Positions 22,037 through 34,489 are shown, counted from the first letter of the stretch. The stretch is DNA of 64,000 nt from Chinchilla lanigera (GCF_000276665.1 NW_004955417.1:25669578-25733577), one strand, 5' to 3'. Notes: generated from the letters alone by a model not told the origin. Translations and numbers: made by a program.

Positions 22037-22289
22037 AAATTGAAATGAAGGAAGCAAGCTCCTGTGGATATTCGCTGTCTTTCATAAAAATCGTAACTGT
22101 AGAGATTGGCAAAAGTATGTATCACAAGTAGCTTTGCCAATGGAATTAGTACGATCCGTAAGTACTATTCATTCAGCAATTTGACAGTGGTGTTTATCAG
22201 AGGACATGATTAATGGGTCTGGTAACATTGATCTAATAGTCTGAAACCACAATAAGTCCTTTCTAAAGCCAAGAGCTTTGCTGGCCCCA

Positions 22290-22690
22290 AAATGAGGTCG
22301 TATATTGTTGCAGTCACTTCCCCATCACTAAGCCACAATGCCAGCACCCACACCTCGAGGAGCACAGGTTTACGTGGCTCACAGCTTCCAGTGGGGTCAG
22401 CCCAAGGTCAGCTGGCTCCTCAGCCGAAATGCATGGTGGGAGGGCGTGGAAGAGGAGAGCTGCACAACCACGGCAGCCAGGACGCAGAGAGACAAGGGAG
22501 GAGCAGGGACAAGAACGCCCTGTTCTAGGTCACGTCCCAGCGGCCACCTCCAAGCAGGCTCCACCTCCTCGCGGCACATTCATCCCTGAGCGCATCCATG
22601 GATGAACTCACTGGTGAGTGGGGCACCCCACGATCCAATCGCCATCCACTCACGTGAGATTGGGGGCACCGTTTCAGATCTACGTGGAAT
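22290..22690 (+). repeat. Possible old LTR-type interspersed repeat
   Basis: The stretch tttacgtggctcacagcttc ... catggtgggagggcgtggaag ... ccatccactcacgtgagatt resembles the layout of common rodent/mammal LTR-like repeats that begin with 'tttatttggctcacag'. This is an impression only; no ends were found. Confidence 0.35.

Positions 22691-22691
<1 letters not shown>

Positions 22692-22729
<38 letters not shown>
22692..22729. repeat. (CA)n microsatellite
   Basis: About 18 uninterrupted AC dinucleotides. Confidence 0.98.
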
Positions 22730-22732
<3 letters not shown>

Positions 22733-25561
22733 CACTGTAGCCAGGATGTAGCCTTCTAGTTAAGTTAGCTTGTACTCTGCATTTTGGTAAGCTCCCAGAA
22801 ACCTTTCAGCTGAGCCCGTGTAGTCTCAATTAAATAAGAATATACAACAGTATTGTTTGATTTACTTCTTGCCAACGTGTCTAGCTGAGGGATTTGCGCC
22901 CACAGGTCCCACAGCCTGGAGTTCTGACTCTGATGCCCTCCAGGGCTGCGCATGCTCCTGCAAACACGGAGACGTTGCTGTCCTCCCCACCCGGCAGAGG
23001 GGACACCAGGGAGCAGCCAGGCACAGCTTTTCAGTGTGCTGGATAAAGGCCTTTGCCAGGCCAGTGTTTCTGGACACCTCAGTGAAGTTCCTGCGGTTTC
23101 AGGGGTGGCACTGGCCCCTCCCTGTCTGTTCCCCCGGGCCTCACCATGTGCTCAGACATCTCAGGCTGCTGGGTTGCTTTCTCCTCTGGGTCTCTGTTTC
23201 TCTAATGTCACTTCATGTGCAGTTGCTAAGGGAACTGATTACCTGCACATTTCCGAGGCTTTTGTGAATAAACTGTCCAGGCTGTGTCATTCGAATTTGT
23301 TTATTACATCTGTAGAAAACTAGACCAAGGGAATTTAAGCAAAGCGTCGGTTTATTGGCTCACAACTGAGAAGCCTCAAAGATTAGCCTTCAGGCTCAGC
23401 TGGATCTAGGAGTTCCAGTAAGGCTGAGGTAGGTCTGGCTCCATCCTCAGCTGGACCCCAGTCAGGCCCAGAATGGTGCCTCTTCTCCCCACTTTCCAAC
23501 TTCCAGCCATGGCAAACAGAGAACTTTTCTTCCTCTTGTTCCCAGCAGAAGGCCAGGTAGTGACTCATGTTGGCCCAGTTTGGGTCACATGCCCCTAAAT
23601 CTGTCACTGAGTTTGCAGGCATGAAGTAAGCTGCTGGTTAGACCTGGCTGCTTCCCGCTGGGCCGGCGGCCGTGGTGAGCAGAGGGGGTGGTGCGCTCTC
23701 CTCTCCAAATCATAGCAACCCAGAGTGAGGAGGACGAGGGACTGGGGGTGGGGCCGGCCAGAGCAGCAGATGTCTCCCACTTGTCTGGACATTACGATGC
23801 TTTTATGGCAGAGAGGAAAAAGAAAAAGATTACCAGAAGACAAGGTCCTCTTGGGAGAGACAGGAGTCAGATCTGCCAGGGCCCTTCTCACCAGGTTCTG
23901 TGATGGGCTGTTGGTTAATTCTAGGGTGGACCAAGGCGAGAGACTTGTGGTGGTCGCGGTAACTCGGATGGCGGGGGGGGTCACTGGTTAGTCCCAGGAG
24001 AGCTCTGGGTTTCTGCCCTTCTTCTGTCATCACTAGGTTTGCCTTCAAGTCCACGTACTTCTGAGCCACAAGAGCCCCGATGCGTGTCCCCTCTAAGCCC
24101 CATAGCTCGGTGAACTTCTCTTTGTCTCCTGCATAGAGAATTCGGGGGATATTCCAAGCATACCTCTGTTCAGGTGTTGAAATGTCATTTTGCAATAGTA
24201 GCTGTTAACCAAGACAGACAACTGCAGCGTAGTGTAGAGCCGACCATAGCAAGGAGCAGAAAAAAGATTACGAAACCTGTTCTCAAAATTAAATTTCTGA
24301 AGTAGTGACCCTATGACTGGGATTTAGCATATTGGTGAGACCTGGGGAGTAGAAGTATATCATGAAATTCAGGCCGACTCATTACCTGGACCCTGAATAC
24401 CTTTGCTCCTAGCTCGTGGGAACTATCACAGCACATTTTAGGGTGGTGGGCTGGTGGCATCACCCACGTGATCATAATCCAGAGAATGTAATTTAGCTTG
24501 GCTTCCTAGAATAGAAATGAATGCACAAGTGAAGACAGAAGTTTTTCCCTTGTTCCAAAAAATAATTTTCTCTTCTTGGCATAAAAGGTTGCAGAAATTA
24601 GTCATCGTTTGATCAGTTTAAGTTTTGTTTTCTTTAAGGCAAAGCCATTGGACTTGACTGTCACATGCCAAAAGCAACACGGTACACCCCCGTCCTGTAA
24701 CCCCTCTTTGTTAGTATTGGGAATCAAACCAATACCATCTGCCATTAATTTTTCAGGGCCTCTTCCCGTTTTCCAATGGCTGTAGACTTAGTAAGTTTAA
24801 AAGTAAGATCCATTAATACTCTGTCTTCAAGGGTCTTTCTTCAAACTAGATGGGTCACCACAAGAACCAGGAAGTGGCAGAGAAGTGCATTTCCAGAATG
24901 GAGTCCCTGGGGAGTCCCTGGAAAGCTTTTCGACAGAGATCAGTGTAATCTGTGCGTGGGGTTCAGGGGATGTTTGGGTAAGACAGGCTCACAGAGGCTT
25001 CCGGGAGGCAGGGCAGAGTGGCCAAGTGCCAGAGAGGAACTGTGATCCTGGGGTCCAACCCTGGGAACGCTGGACTGACTACATTTCACTTAGACTCAAG
25101 CCTCTTTCACAGTAACAAATAATCTCACAAACACTTTACCGATTTTTATTTCATGATTTTATACAATATATGAAAAATGATTGTAGAGAATACCTCGTTG
25201 TGAGCAAATATATCAATCGAGATGACATTGTGAAGTTTACTTCTGAAATTGTTTGCTGTTCACAATATGTACAAATAAATTTCAATTCAGTTTTCCACAT
25301 GGCTTAATTTAGTTACATTGTTAAAGGTCAGGACTTTTCCATGACCGAATGATATACATGTTTATTCTGATAGATACATACTGAAAAATCTACTCAAATG
25401 TATATGTTTCCTAATATGTATATTAAAATATAGAATGAAGTTTACTTAAGTATTATACTTTCTAAACAGGCAAAAAGCATTGGACGTTTTTACAGCTTGC
25501 ACTTTTATAGGAATTGTTCTTTTTTTTTTTTTTTTTTTTTACATTTTCTATGCATTGTTTA

Positions 25562-25667
25562 TTTCTGAGAAACTCTTCTTTTTTTTTTTTTGTTTTTGGT
25601 TTTTCTCCGGTACTGGGAACTGAACTCATGACCTTGCACTTGCTAGGCAGGAGCTTTCTGAGAAACT
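25562..25667 (-). mobile_element. 5'-truncated ID-type SINE with perfect 13-bp target-site duplication
   Basis: tttctgagaaact flanks the element at 25562-25574 and 25655-25667. The tail and B-box half are present, but the A-box half (gagctaaatccccagcc) is missing at the right. This is the truncation expected from incomplete reverse transcription. Confidence 0.92.
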
Positions 25668-25775
25668 TGTCTAGAAATAACATTTTTGAAGAGTGGATGG
25701 TACTTTTTAGCCATTAAATAATGTGTGTAAAGTATTTAATCAGTGGAATTCTTAATGGTAAATTTTAAATTTCTA

Positions 25776-25881
25776 GAAATTAAGCTTTATAGGCTGGGGA
25801 TATAGCCCAGTGGTGCAATGCCTGTCTGGCAGATCGTGAGTTCAATTCTCACTACCAAAAAAAAAGAAGTTAAGCTTTATA
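25776..25881 (+). mobile_element. ID-type SINE, sense, with near-perfect 16-bp target-site duplication
   Basis: gaaattaagctttata (25776-25791) and gaagttaagctttata (25866-25881) flank a sense ID element with internal deletions near the anticodon-stem region. Confidence 0.92.
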
Positions 25882-26922
25882 AAGCCTTGACTTAACAGAT
25901 ACAATTTATAGGTGAGAAAATTAATCTACCCAGAAATTTAAGTAGTTGTTCTTTTCCTGTAGCTGTGATGCATCTGTTTGTTCAGCCACTGTGGTAAAAA
26001 TAAACACTGAGCCTAGAAGAAAACACATTTGAAAGTCTTTGGTAGTTAAAATCAAAGTAGACCCTGTCCGATGGAGTTACACCCAGTGTCGTTTTGAAAA
26101 CCTGCCGATTTGATTTGATTTGCATTACTGTGTGATATACCAGTGGAAATGAACGCAAACGCCTCTTAGGTCGCGTGTTACAGCTCTGCATTTAAACCTT
26201 CGTTCTGCTCTGAGTTCCGGACTGGGGAATTGCTGATTCTTCTGGTCTTGGATTTCTTATATTTAGATTGTGGAATATTACAAGGTTGCAGGGATAGCCG
26301 CAGCAGAGACAGATGAAGCCCTCAGAATATTGCCAGGACATGGCGAGCACTCTTGACGTGTGGGTCAGCGTGCTCTTTGTGGTAGTTAACTTTAAACACA
26401 AAGCACAGAACACGCAGATAGTAAACGCTCCAGAAACGGCGAGTGTGGTCCATCCGGCTTCATCGGCCTCCACCGCGGGAGCCGGCGCTGACACCTCCTG
26501 CAGGGGCCTGGCAGTTTCAGGTGGACGTGGGGATGAGGAAAGGGGCCACCGGTTCTTTGTGCCTCCAGAATTCTTGTGGCTCTGCCATTGTGGAGGAGAC
26601 AGAGAAAGTGCAATGGCGGGGCAGTTGCCTGTGACGTGGCTCTTTGGTGGAACGAAACGGACCTCGAGACCAGGAGTTGGGAGACAGCTCAATAGCACGC
26701 GTGCCACTTAAGCACCATGTCTGTGTCCTCTGTTATGATTTTTGAAGAGTAGAAAAGGATTTTGAGGGCATCCTGGGAGCTCGGATGTCCTTAAGACTCC
26801 CCTGAGTTCCTAAGTCTTCTTTGTCCAATAGAGAGAAAGCTGGGTGTCAGCTAAAAGTCAAGGCTCAGAAGGAGGCAATGGGCAGTCTGGGGACCCCTGA
26901 TTGTCCCGCTGCTGCCCCAAGC

Positions 26923-26972
26923 CCTGGCCAGTCTGGACCCAGGGGTGAGGCACCTGAAGCCCTGCAGCCCCC
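26923..26972 (+). repeat. Short block shared with 10563-10612 (copy 2)
   Basis: tggccagtctggacccaggg and the following 30 bp parallel the block at 10563. It is too short to assign to a family. Confidence 0.6.
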
Positions 26973-27505
26973 TCCTAGACAGAAGGCACCAGGAGGCCCA
27001 GAGCCTGCCACCCAGAGAGCCCTAACTCGATACTCGGATTTTAGACCCTGGTCAGAAGGGCACCGTGTCAGACGGTAGTAAGTTGAGTGAGATGAAAAGT
27101 ATTTATCTTTTTTTGTCATTCTGTGATCATGGGACCGTGTGCTGGAGAATCACGTTGGATAAGTGGGAGTTCATTTTTTAAAAAATAAAGATACAAGCAC
27201 CCCTGTGCATGGGCCAGCTTAGATGGTGCCTATATAATTGTCTACATTAACACTCCTTCCCTCAGAAATGTGACCTTGGGTTTCTTAATAGGAAGTTTTA
27301 CTTTTATACATATGGAATGCGATTTTTAATAGAAAAAAACCAGTGGCTATCTTATGACTTTAGAAAAATGTACAATACTTCTAACAAGTACAATGCATTG
27401 TCTAGTTATCTGATGTAGACCATGTATATTCTGCATTTTAGAAGCAAATTACAAACCAATGATCTCTGTTATGAATTTTGTGTGTGTGTTGTGTTTTTGT
27501 GACAG

Positions 27506-27652
27506 ATACACAAAAGCAAGAATCTACTGTGGGAGGAGGGACAAACAGACACTGCTTCTACGGACTTCAGCCAGACTCCGAGTATAAAATCAGCGTCTAC
27601 ACCAAGCTCCAGGAGCTGGAGGGACCGAGTGTGAGCATAACGGAGAGAACAC
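27506..27652 (+). CDS. COL14A1: COL14A1 exon: second half of last FN3 repeat
   Basis: The acceptor is gtgacag/AT and the donor acac/gtgagt. It reads D-TQKQESTVGGGTNRHCFYGLQ, then PDSEYKISVYTKLQELEGPSV and SITERT. L.PDSEYKISVY is the FN3 E-F loop and F strand. Phase 1 to phase 1, 147 nt. With 20332-20448 it forms an 88-residue domain, the last FN3 before the linker. Confidence 0.98.
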
Positions 27653-28408
27653 GTGAGTCAGGCGTCTTCTCTTCTGATCCCCTGGACAGGAACCAAAAAC
27701 ATTCCAGGCATGTGTTTTGGATCTAAAACTTTATTCCATTTAGAAAAATATCAGCGACTGCTGCCGAGGAATAAATGGCGTGCCAGTGTTGCTCCTGGGA
27801 TCTGATCCCAGCATTCTTTGCACACGGCCCCTGACTCCTCCTTCCATGCACCACAGGGACTTTGCGGTCACGTGAGGGCAGCGCCCTGGGAACAAGGCCC
27901 TACATTGTGATCTGGATCCATGGGGAAAGCGTGGAGGTGGAGGCCCGGGGCCTGACATTCAAGCAAGGTCGCACGGGGGAGGGGTGCCGAGGGGTCGCAC
28001 CGACTGACCCCGGAGCTGTCGCCTCTGAAGGGGCTCTTGTGCTTTTCCAGGCTGGCTATGGACCTCCTTCCCCAGAAGGCAAAGGCGAAGGACAAAATAA
28101 ACACAAAGCATGTTCCAAAGAGCAAGGAGGGCGTCTGCTTCTTGGGGTGGCTTCTGATCCAGGATCCCCGATCTGGAAGCCTTGAACGTGAAAGTGGTTT
28201 CAGTGGCAGTGAGGGGGGACGAGTGTGTGTTTAAATCCGTATCTTGAATTTAGCTTGAAACCGCTGAGGATTTATGGCTGAAGGGGTGGGGGGCTTTCCT
28301 GGTGACCCTTCTATCATGTATATGGCATCTAACTAGGCTAGGCTCATGCACAGATGTTTCAGCCTTTCTGGCTCCTGCAGAAGGTGATCATCATGAACAG
28401 AGGACAAA

Positions 28409-28602
28409 GCTGGGGGCGACGCCACAGGCTTATAAACCCAGCACTCTGGGAGGCTGAGACAGGAGGATCACAAGTTTCAGCCCAGCCTGGGCAATTTAGT
28501 GACTTAACAACTCCTTGTCTCAAGAAAATAAAAAGGGCTGGGGCTGTCACTCAGTGCAAAGGCTCTGGGTTCAATCCCCAGTACTGGAAAAAAATGAAAA
28601 TA
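28409..28602 (+). mobile_element. Composite B1 + ID SINE (B1-dID type)
   Basis: A B1 body (cagcactctgggaggctgag, cagcctgggcaatttagtga) ends in tctcaagaaaataaaa. It is followed directly by a shortened ID unit (agggctggggctgtcactca, gggttcaatccccagtactg) and an A tail. The same order at 32069 shows this is a unit and not two chance insertions. Confidence 0.82.
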
Positions 28603-28649
28603 TAATGAATGATCTAATTTTTTATAATATAAATTTTTTGATTTCCTAA

Positions 28650-29050
28650 CACTGAAGTATTTAAAATTTTATATTGCACATACATTTTGGAGGTACAGTT
28701 TATAAGCCATAAAATGAAAGTGCCAGGTTAAGTGTGCAATTCAGTGATGTTTTTAGGACATCTAAAAGTCATATGGCCATCACCAGAACCCGATTTTAGG
28801 TTTCTGTCCACCCAAAGAAACCTCTCCTATCCCCACACTGTCCCCTTCCTCACCCTCATCCCCAGGCAGTCTATTTTATTTTATTGTGTATGTGCCTTTT
28901 CTGGCCACTTAATACAAGTACAGATACACAGGGGTAGTCTTCTGTTCCTGACTTACTTCATCTAGCACGTGCCTTTGTGGATTATCCGCGCCTGGTACCG
29001 ATCAGTTTGTTTCCCTGCACTGCAGATTAGAGTCTTGCTTTACGGAGACG
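28650..29050 (-). repeat. Old L1-like fragment, antisense
   Basis: Text such as agtcatatggccatcaccag and the C-rich tract around 28830 resemble antisense 3' regions of ancient mammalian L1 elements. It is diverged, and the borders are approximate. Confidence 0.45.
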
Positions 29051-31365
29051 CATCATATGCTGTTGAAGTTAAGAAGATTTGGTAGTAAGAGTGAGGGTCA
29101 AATCTTTAGGTTTGGTGGAGACTGCTGTTGTGTCCTTTTTGAGCACTGTGGCCTTGTGTCGTTCAGCACCTCTGAGCTTCTTTCTGCTCAGCAATAAAAT
29201 TAAAGGTCTGCTCTCTTCCTCCCCGGTAACAGGAAAGGTGTAGCTGTTGAGTATCCTTTGTCCTCACCATTGTTACCTTCTTGGAACGGTGGCCGGGGGG
29301 CTAGATCTCACCATCAGACATGTTTTCTCCGAGCCTTACTTTTTAAAATATTTTAAAATACTTTTGAAAATGCAGACCATCTTGCAACACAGAGCCCAGG
29401 CCTCATGGTGCCAGTCTGCTGGAACCAATTAACTGCAAGCTCTTTGGCCGGCGCGTGTGCTCTTGGGTTGTAGGCTACAGTCACTGCTTGCCTGACCGCT
29501 GCAAACATTCTGGTTTGTGACCCCTGGTCTACTTCAAGATCTCCTAACGTGAGCCCCACACATGCTGGCTCCCACCTTAGGGCTAACTCCAGCTGGGACA
29601 GCCTTGTCTGATGCAAATATTGTCCTGATGTTGGACACATCTGGCTCCTTGTAGCTTCACCCACCGGCTCTGGTCCAATCCAGGAAGCAACCCAGCCCAA
29701 GACCGTTCCTTTCTTTGTGTGACAGCACCGCACCCACTTGCAGGCGGGGACATCTGCATGCCACACAGAGAAGCTGAACATCTGCTCCCAGGGCAGTGTG
29801 CTCCTCTTACCCCGGAGAGTCTGTGGCCAGATGTTCTATCTGGCCAGTATCGCCTCTCATTGATTGGGTCCCTGATTTATTGGCTGAATGTGAGATACTC
29901 CTCCACCTTCCGTACAAGGGAAGATGACGCACTGCTTCCGCTGGTGGCTGATTATAAGATGAGCAAATCTGGTTTCGAAAGTACTGTGCAGAGCTTTCAA
30001 GAAAAATTTTGCAATCCTAGCTTTAGTACTGAGCTTTCTCAGTTGTTTTTACTCTTGGAACTTTTCAGCTTAAAACAAAAATCACCTATAAAACAGTGGT
30101 GCCTGTATCCACGATAGCGCAGCAGAAGTGTATGAAAGCGCATAGCCACCGGTCCGCTCCCCACCTTGTCCCATTCTTCCTTTCCAGAAATCCCCGTTTT
30201 GCCCCCGGGGTTTCCTTCTAGAAATTCTTTCATTGTTTTCACAAATGGGGTCGTGCCTTGGTGTCCTGTGACCTGCTTTATTTCACATAAGTAGCTTTGG
30301 AAATTTTTCCATATTAGTAACACACAGCTACCTCATTCTTTTAGTGTCGAATCACTTTATTTAAGTAATGTTACTTTCTTGGTTCTCAGAACTAGAAGAG
30401 TCCCTAGCATTGATCTCTGCTAATGGCCCTGCCCATGAGGGAATTCCCTCTCCAAAATTTCAGGCAGATGGCCTGTTCTCCTGAACATACGCCCTCTGGT
30501 TATTTGTTGCTTACTCTTTCTTGGAGCTGGACATCTCCTTTGTGAATGGCCAGGATTGGCAGAGGCCTTTCCAAATTTCAAACTGGGATGTGGAAAATTT
30601 TCTCAGCTTTCCTTACGTCTCTAGGGTCAAGGAGGCATAGAAGAGAATACATTGTAAAGTCGTATTTTATGGGTTCCCCGGTGACACCATCACTGCTGGG
30701 TACTTTGCCACATGAGCTGGCATGAGAATCGCTCCTCTGATCATTCTTCCGGCCCTTTCATCAGACAGCGCCTCGGCCCAGCGTGCAGACTTCTCTCCCA
30801 CACCATCCGGGTCGGAAAGCCCCGAACACACCAAGGCTCGTTGGTGTTTCACATTTGGTCCTCAGAGGGGAAAGACATTTTGCAGGTGGGGGCTGTGCAC
30901 AGCAGAGGGTGAATCACATTCCGCTGGAAACCAGCGTCCTGACGATATAGTAGGGCATGAGAGGCGAAGTACGTGGGGAGCAAGATGGATGGTCAGGCCC
31001 TAGTTGGGCAGGGTGCAGATGAAGTTGATTGTATGTGTGAAAGCAGCCAGAAACTGAACCTGAGTGGGTTGGCGGGGTTCCAGCCTTAAATCAACGCGAG
31101 AACTGCTTTGTAGTTGACAGTTTGATTGCGCAGACTGCTGCTGGGGGAGCTGCATTGTGGCAGAACTGCATTTGGAGCCTTGGGTCTGAGGATGGGGCGG
31201 ATGCGGTCAGTTTTCACAGGCTGTGCTGATGTATGGGAGTCACTTGATTCTCCAAAGAAGACACTTGCTGTGGCCACTGACACCCCCAAACAGCATCCCC
31301 TCAACTCCCTTCTGTTCCCTGCAGATGAGATAATCCACTGATGTCCTCCCCCCTTTCCTTTATAG

Positions 31366-31422
31366 GGTCCCGTCCTACCCAGCCACCAACTTTCCCTCCA
31401 ACCATTCCACCGGCCAAAGAAG
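31366..31422 (+). CDS. COL14A1: COL14A1 exon: Pro/Thr-rich linker between FN3 array and VWA2
   Basis: The acceptor is ctttatag/GG and the donor gaag/gtaagg, 57 nt, phase 1 to phase 1. It reads R-SRPTQPPTFPPTIPPAKE with 8 Pro in 19 residues. The TFPPTIPPAKEV string is the recognisable collagen XIV linker. It is likely an extended, flexible, possibly O-glycosylated spacer. Because both ends are phase 1 it could be skipped without a frameshift. Confidence 0.96.
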
Positions 31423-31597
31423 GTAAGGGAGTAGCACGATGACGATGTGATCCTGGCTGCAGGATTTCTTCTGGTTTTGTTTATTTACTTAAACCCAAGG
31501 TACTGATAAAAGGTATTCATCGAGCTACCTCATTTTCTCTCTTCTATCAATGCTTTTAAAACTGTGATGTGATTTTCTTGAAAAATACCCACATATG

Positions 31598-31628
31598 TGC
31601 TGAGGATATAGCTCAGTGGCACACACAG
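31598..31628 (+). repeat. ID-type SINE fragment
   Basis: gtgctgaggatatagctcag followed by tggcacaca is the A-box end only; the rest is missing. Confidence 0.6.
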
Positions 31629-32068
31629 AATTTCTGTATACAAATTCTATACACAAAGGGTGAGCTTTTCTAACACATTCGTTTAACATTGATTTCATTG
31701 ACAATATCATAGTCAGTTTTCTCCAGGGAAGAATAGTCGCATAATTTGTAAGTGAAAATGAGTCTATGCTTCTGACATCAAGGCACTGCTTTCCCAGCTG
31801 GCCCCTGAAATACAGTGCTGCCTCAGCACGTGAACTTGATTTTTTCCTACCATTCTGGTCGCAGAATGAATCAAATTCAATGGTTGGGTTCAATGTCGAC
31901 CTCACGGGGGAACTGGATGCGGGTCTCACTCAATTTCGTTTGTGACCGGAGTCGTGGTGGGAACTGAGTTCATGCACGGAGGCACCAGGGCATCTCTCCA
32001 CTGTGTGCCCTCGGCCAGTTGGTTTCCCAGCACTGCTGCTCTTGAGGTCATTTTAAAGAAAGCCTTCT

Positions 32069-32268
32069 GCCAGGCATGGTGGCACCTGTTAAGTCAGCTA
32101 CTTGGGAGGCAGAGGCAGGAGGATCATAGATTTGAAGCCAGCCTGGGCAGCCTAAAGAGACTGTATCTCAAACTTTTAAGACGCGGAGTGGAATCAGTCC
32201 TGGAGATGTGGTGCAGTGGGAGAGTGCTGGGGGTTTGATTCGCATACTGCAAAAAAAGAAAAAAAACT
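32069..32268 (+). mobile_element. Composite B1 + ID SINE (B1-dID type)
   Basis: B1 part: gccaggcatggtggcacctg, ggaggcagaggcaggaggat, cagcctgggcagcctaaaga, tatctcaaac. ID part: gtcctggagatgtggtgcag, gagtgctgggggtttgattc, then an A-rich tail. It has the same build as 28409-28602 but is more diverged. Confidence 0.82.
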
Positions 32269-32449
32269 TTTAACAAAGTACTGATCATTGATTTATTTAA
32301 TTTCACTCATGAACATTTATTAACCCAATTATTAATTCTCAAAGCTCCTCTGCTAGGCCTGGGGAATGCAGTCATAATCCATGACTGCTGCTGTCTGCTT
32401 CTTTCTCTTGCAATCAGCAGGTGAGGGTGGGAGTTAGAAAGTAGAGCTT

Positions 32450-32945
32450 GTACTGCGCTCTCAGGAATGAGAAGAATTGCGCCGCTGCAGAGGAAGGGAG
32501 AAAGGAGGAGAACTTGTCTACACCTGAAGAACCAGCCTGGGACTTACAAGAGGGGATGGGTCCTGCTCCGCACGGCAGACTGACACAAGGGCCCAGCGCG
32601 TTGGGCTTTACCATCGGGGCTTTAGTCGGGTGCAGAGAAGAGGGGTGGCGTGGTCTGTGTGCGGGCACGAGGAGTCTGGGCCTGTCCTGCGGGAACTAGC
32701 GTGTCGTGGGAAGGAGGCATGGAGGGCGGGCGTCCTGGCCAAACGTCTGAACAAGAACAGAGCTTCTGCGGAGTCGGGAGGCAGAGCCGGAGGGAAACGG
32801 AGAAGGGAGACATTCCTACCGCACAGGAGCCAGCGTCAGCGGGGTGCGGTGCTGCAGGAAGGAAGGGCCCAAGAATCGGAGGAAATGAGCCGCTAAGAAA
32901 GCCCAACACCAGTCGGGGAGCGGGGCCCCGACCTCTGCTGTGAAC
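32450..32945. other. CpG-rich intronic block
   Basis: I count about 28 CpG in roughly 460 bp at high GC, against a very low CpG level in the flanking kilobases. It starts near aattgcgccgctgcagagga and ends near gagcggggccccgacctctg. No TATA box or Kozak-linked ORF of note is seen. It could be a small intragenic CpG island or a GC-rich old repeat. Confidence 0.5.
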
Positions 32946-34316
32946 TCACTTTTCAACACTGTAATGAAATCGAACAGTTTGGAGTGCTCAACCGTGCGCT
33001 ACGCTGTGCTGCAGCTTCCAAAGTTCAGCCTCCGGGAAGGCTGAGCTCCTGCTCGCGCTGTCCCACCCAGCCTGCTCCCGCCTTGGTGTCTAGGACTTCC
33101 CACGGCCGACCCGGAGAACAGAGCCCGAGGGTGGATTTGAGAATTAGGCATTTCCAACTTTGACATTTGAGAATGCTCAGAGGTGGGAATGTTTGTATGG
33201 ATAGGAGAGGCTGGGTTTACTCAGTAACCCTTCCTAGATGCCCGTGGAAGATGTGATTTGGGAAGGTCTGTCGGGGAAAGAGAGATCCGGCAGGAGCACT
33301 GGGTCCTAAGTTCTCCTGGCAATGGCTTTCCTGCTAGGGCTTTTGTAGCTGGAACGCACCCGTTCAGTTTAAGCTGTTTGTCCTGCGTGTCTTTAGTATA
33401 AAAGCCCATAAAGTGTTACTATTGAAGTCAGAGTGGATACTCGTTAAACACACATTAAAAGGTAAGAGGAAGTTTAAAGCAGAAAATTAAAAACAGTTTC
33501 CTATTCCAAAGGTAACTTCCTCCTCGTGCATTGTCTCTGAGTCATTAAGTAAGTTTCACTGATAAATTTTAAAATAATTTTGCTGCCATTTGGAAAGTGA
33601 AACTTTGTTTTCATCTTTCCTTGAAAACAAAGGAGTTGTTTTAAAAATAAATACGATTAGCAGCTCTTGTGATTCTTTGCAACATTAAATTTAAACTACA
33701 AATTTGTAAAATTCTATAAATCACAGAACCTGAGACAATCTCATCAGACACTTACTGTCCCTGGAGTATTTTTCTCATTTGGAGATCTTTTATTTTACAT
33801 TATAAGTAGCTTCTAGGGAATAGGGTTGCACTGAATAAAATAAAATCTGAGGCTCTTTAAAGAAAGGAGGACACATTATTTCACAAAATATTTGTGTGCA
33901 GCTGTCCTAAAATCGAAAGATTCTGATTATTGAAAACCAAGTTACTTTGCATCATCATAAAACAGAATCAACCACAATGATCACCACCAGTGGAAAGGTA
34001 GAGAGCAGAGCTAATCCCCAGCTGCCCAGGGTGCCGAAAGGGGGCTTTGAACATCAGCTTTCCCTGGAGTAGGCTTTTACGGGTATTGCGGAGGTTCCTT
34101 TTTTGCTGTTTGACTTCTTGGTTATGTCGGTCTCCATCACCCACACTGATCATGGTTTCCCTGTGCTAGCATTGTTGTATTTTCTTGTCATGTATCCATG
34201 GATGGTGCAGGGCATAAAAACATTTTTAAAATTTTTTTTTATTTTAAAAATTTAAAAAACTAACAAAACAACAATGAAGACAAAATCAAAATGACACAAA
34301 AACAGCAAAAACGATA

Positions 34317-34431
34317 CATGACCTCAAAACAGAATGATAGGAATTAACAGTGGTTGCTACATTACATGCTGTTATCTTCAACGAAGTTGCTCAGTCCACC
34401 AGGCATAAGAATGTAAGACTGATAAATAATC
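34317..34431 (-). repeat. Internal repeat unit 1 of the unassigned retroposon
   Basis: Anchors on +: tcaaaacagaatgataggaa, ttaacagtggttgctac, gttatcttcaacgaagttgc, caccaggcataagaatgtaa. Each has a counterpart in units 2 and 3. Confidence 0.75.
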
Positions 34432-34489
34432 AAAGACAGTACCAAGTAATAAAAAAAAAAAACAAAAAAAAAAAAACATTGGAAATGAT

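Larger units (their letters stand above)
20449..27505 (+). other. COL14A1: Intron (7.1 kb)
   Basis: ID SINEs occur at 20637-20735 (antisense), 21911-22036 (sense), 25575-25654 (antisense, 5'-truncated) and 25792-25865 (sense). There is a CA microsatellite at 22692-22729 and possible old LTR-like repeats at 22290-22690 and 23334-23650. A CpG-containing stretch at about 26400-26700 carries open frames on both strands (132 and 171 codons) without recognisable products. Confidence 0.8.
27653..31365 (+). other. COL14A1: Intron (3.7 kb)
   Basis: It contains a B1-ID composite (28409-28602), an L1-like antisense fragment (about 28650-29050), an MIR-like patch near 29085-29210 and otherwise unassigned sequence. 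Confidence 0.8.

Noticed and set aside
22692..22729. CA run as a CRISPR-like or promoter element
   Set aside because: It is a plain dinucleotide microsatellite with no spacers and no nearby gene start.
24700..24745. Another antisense ID SINE
   Set aside because: Only a short ttagtattgggaatcaaacc segment resembles the family, too little to support a call.
26192..26711. Overlapping open frames of 171 codons (-) and 132 codons (+) as a possible gene
   Set aside because: The frames oppose each other in a GC-rich stretch. Neither shows a domain, splice context or codon pattern supporting a real protein.
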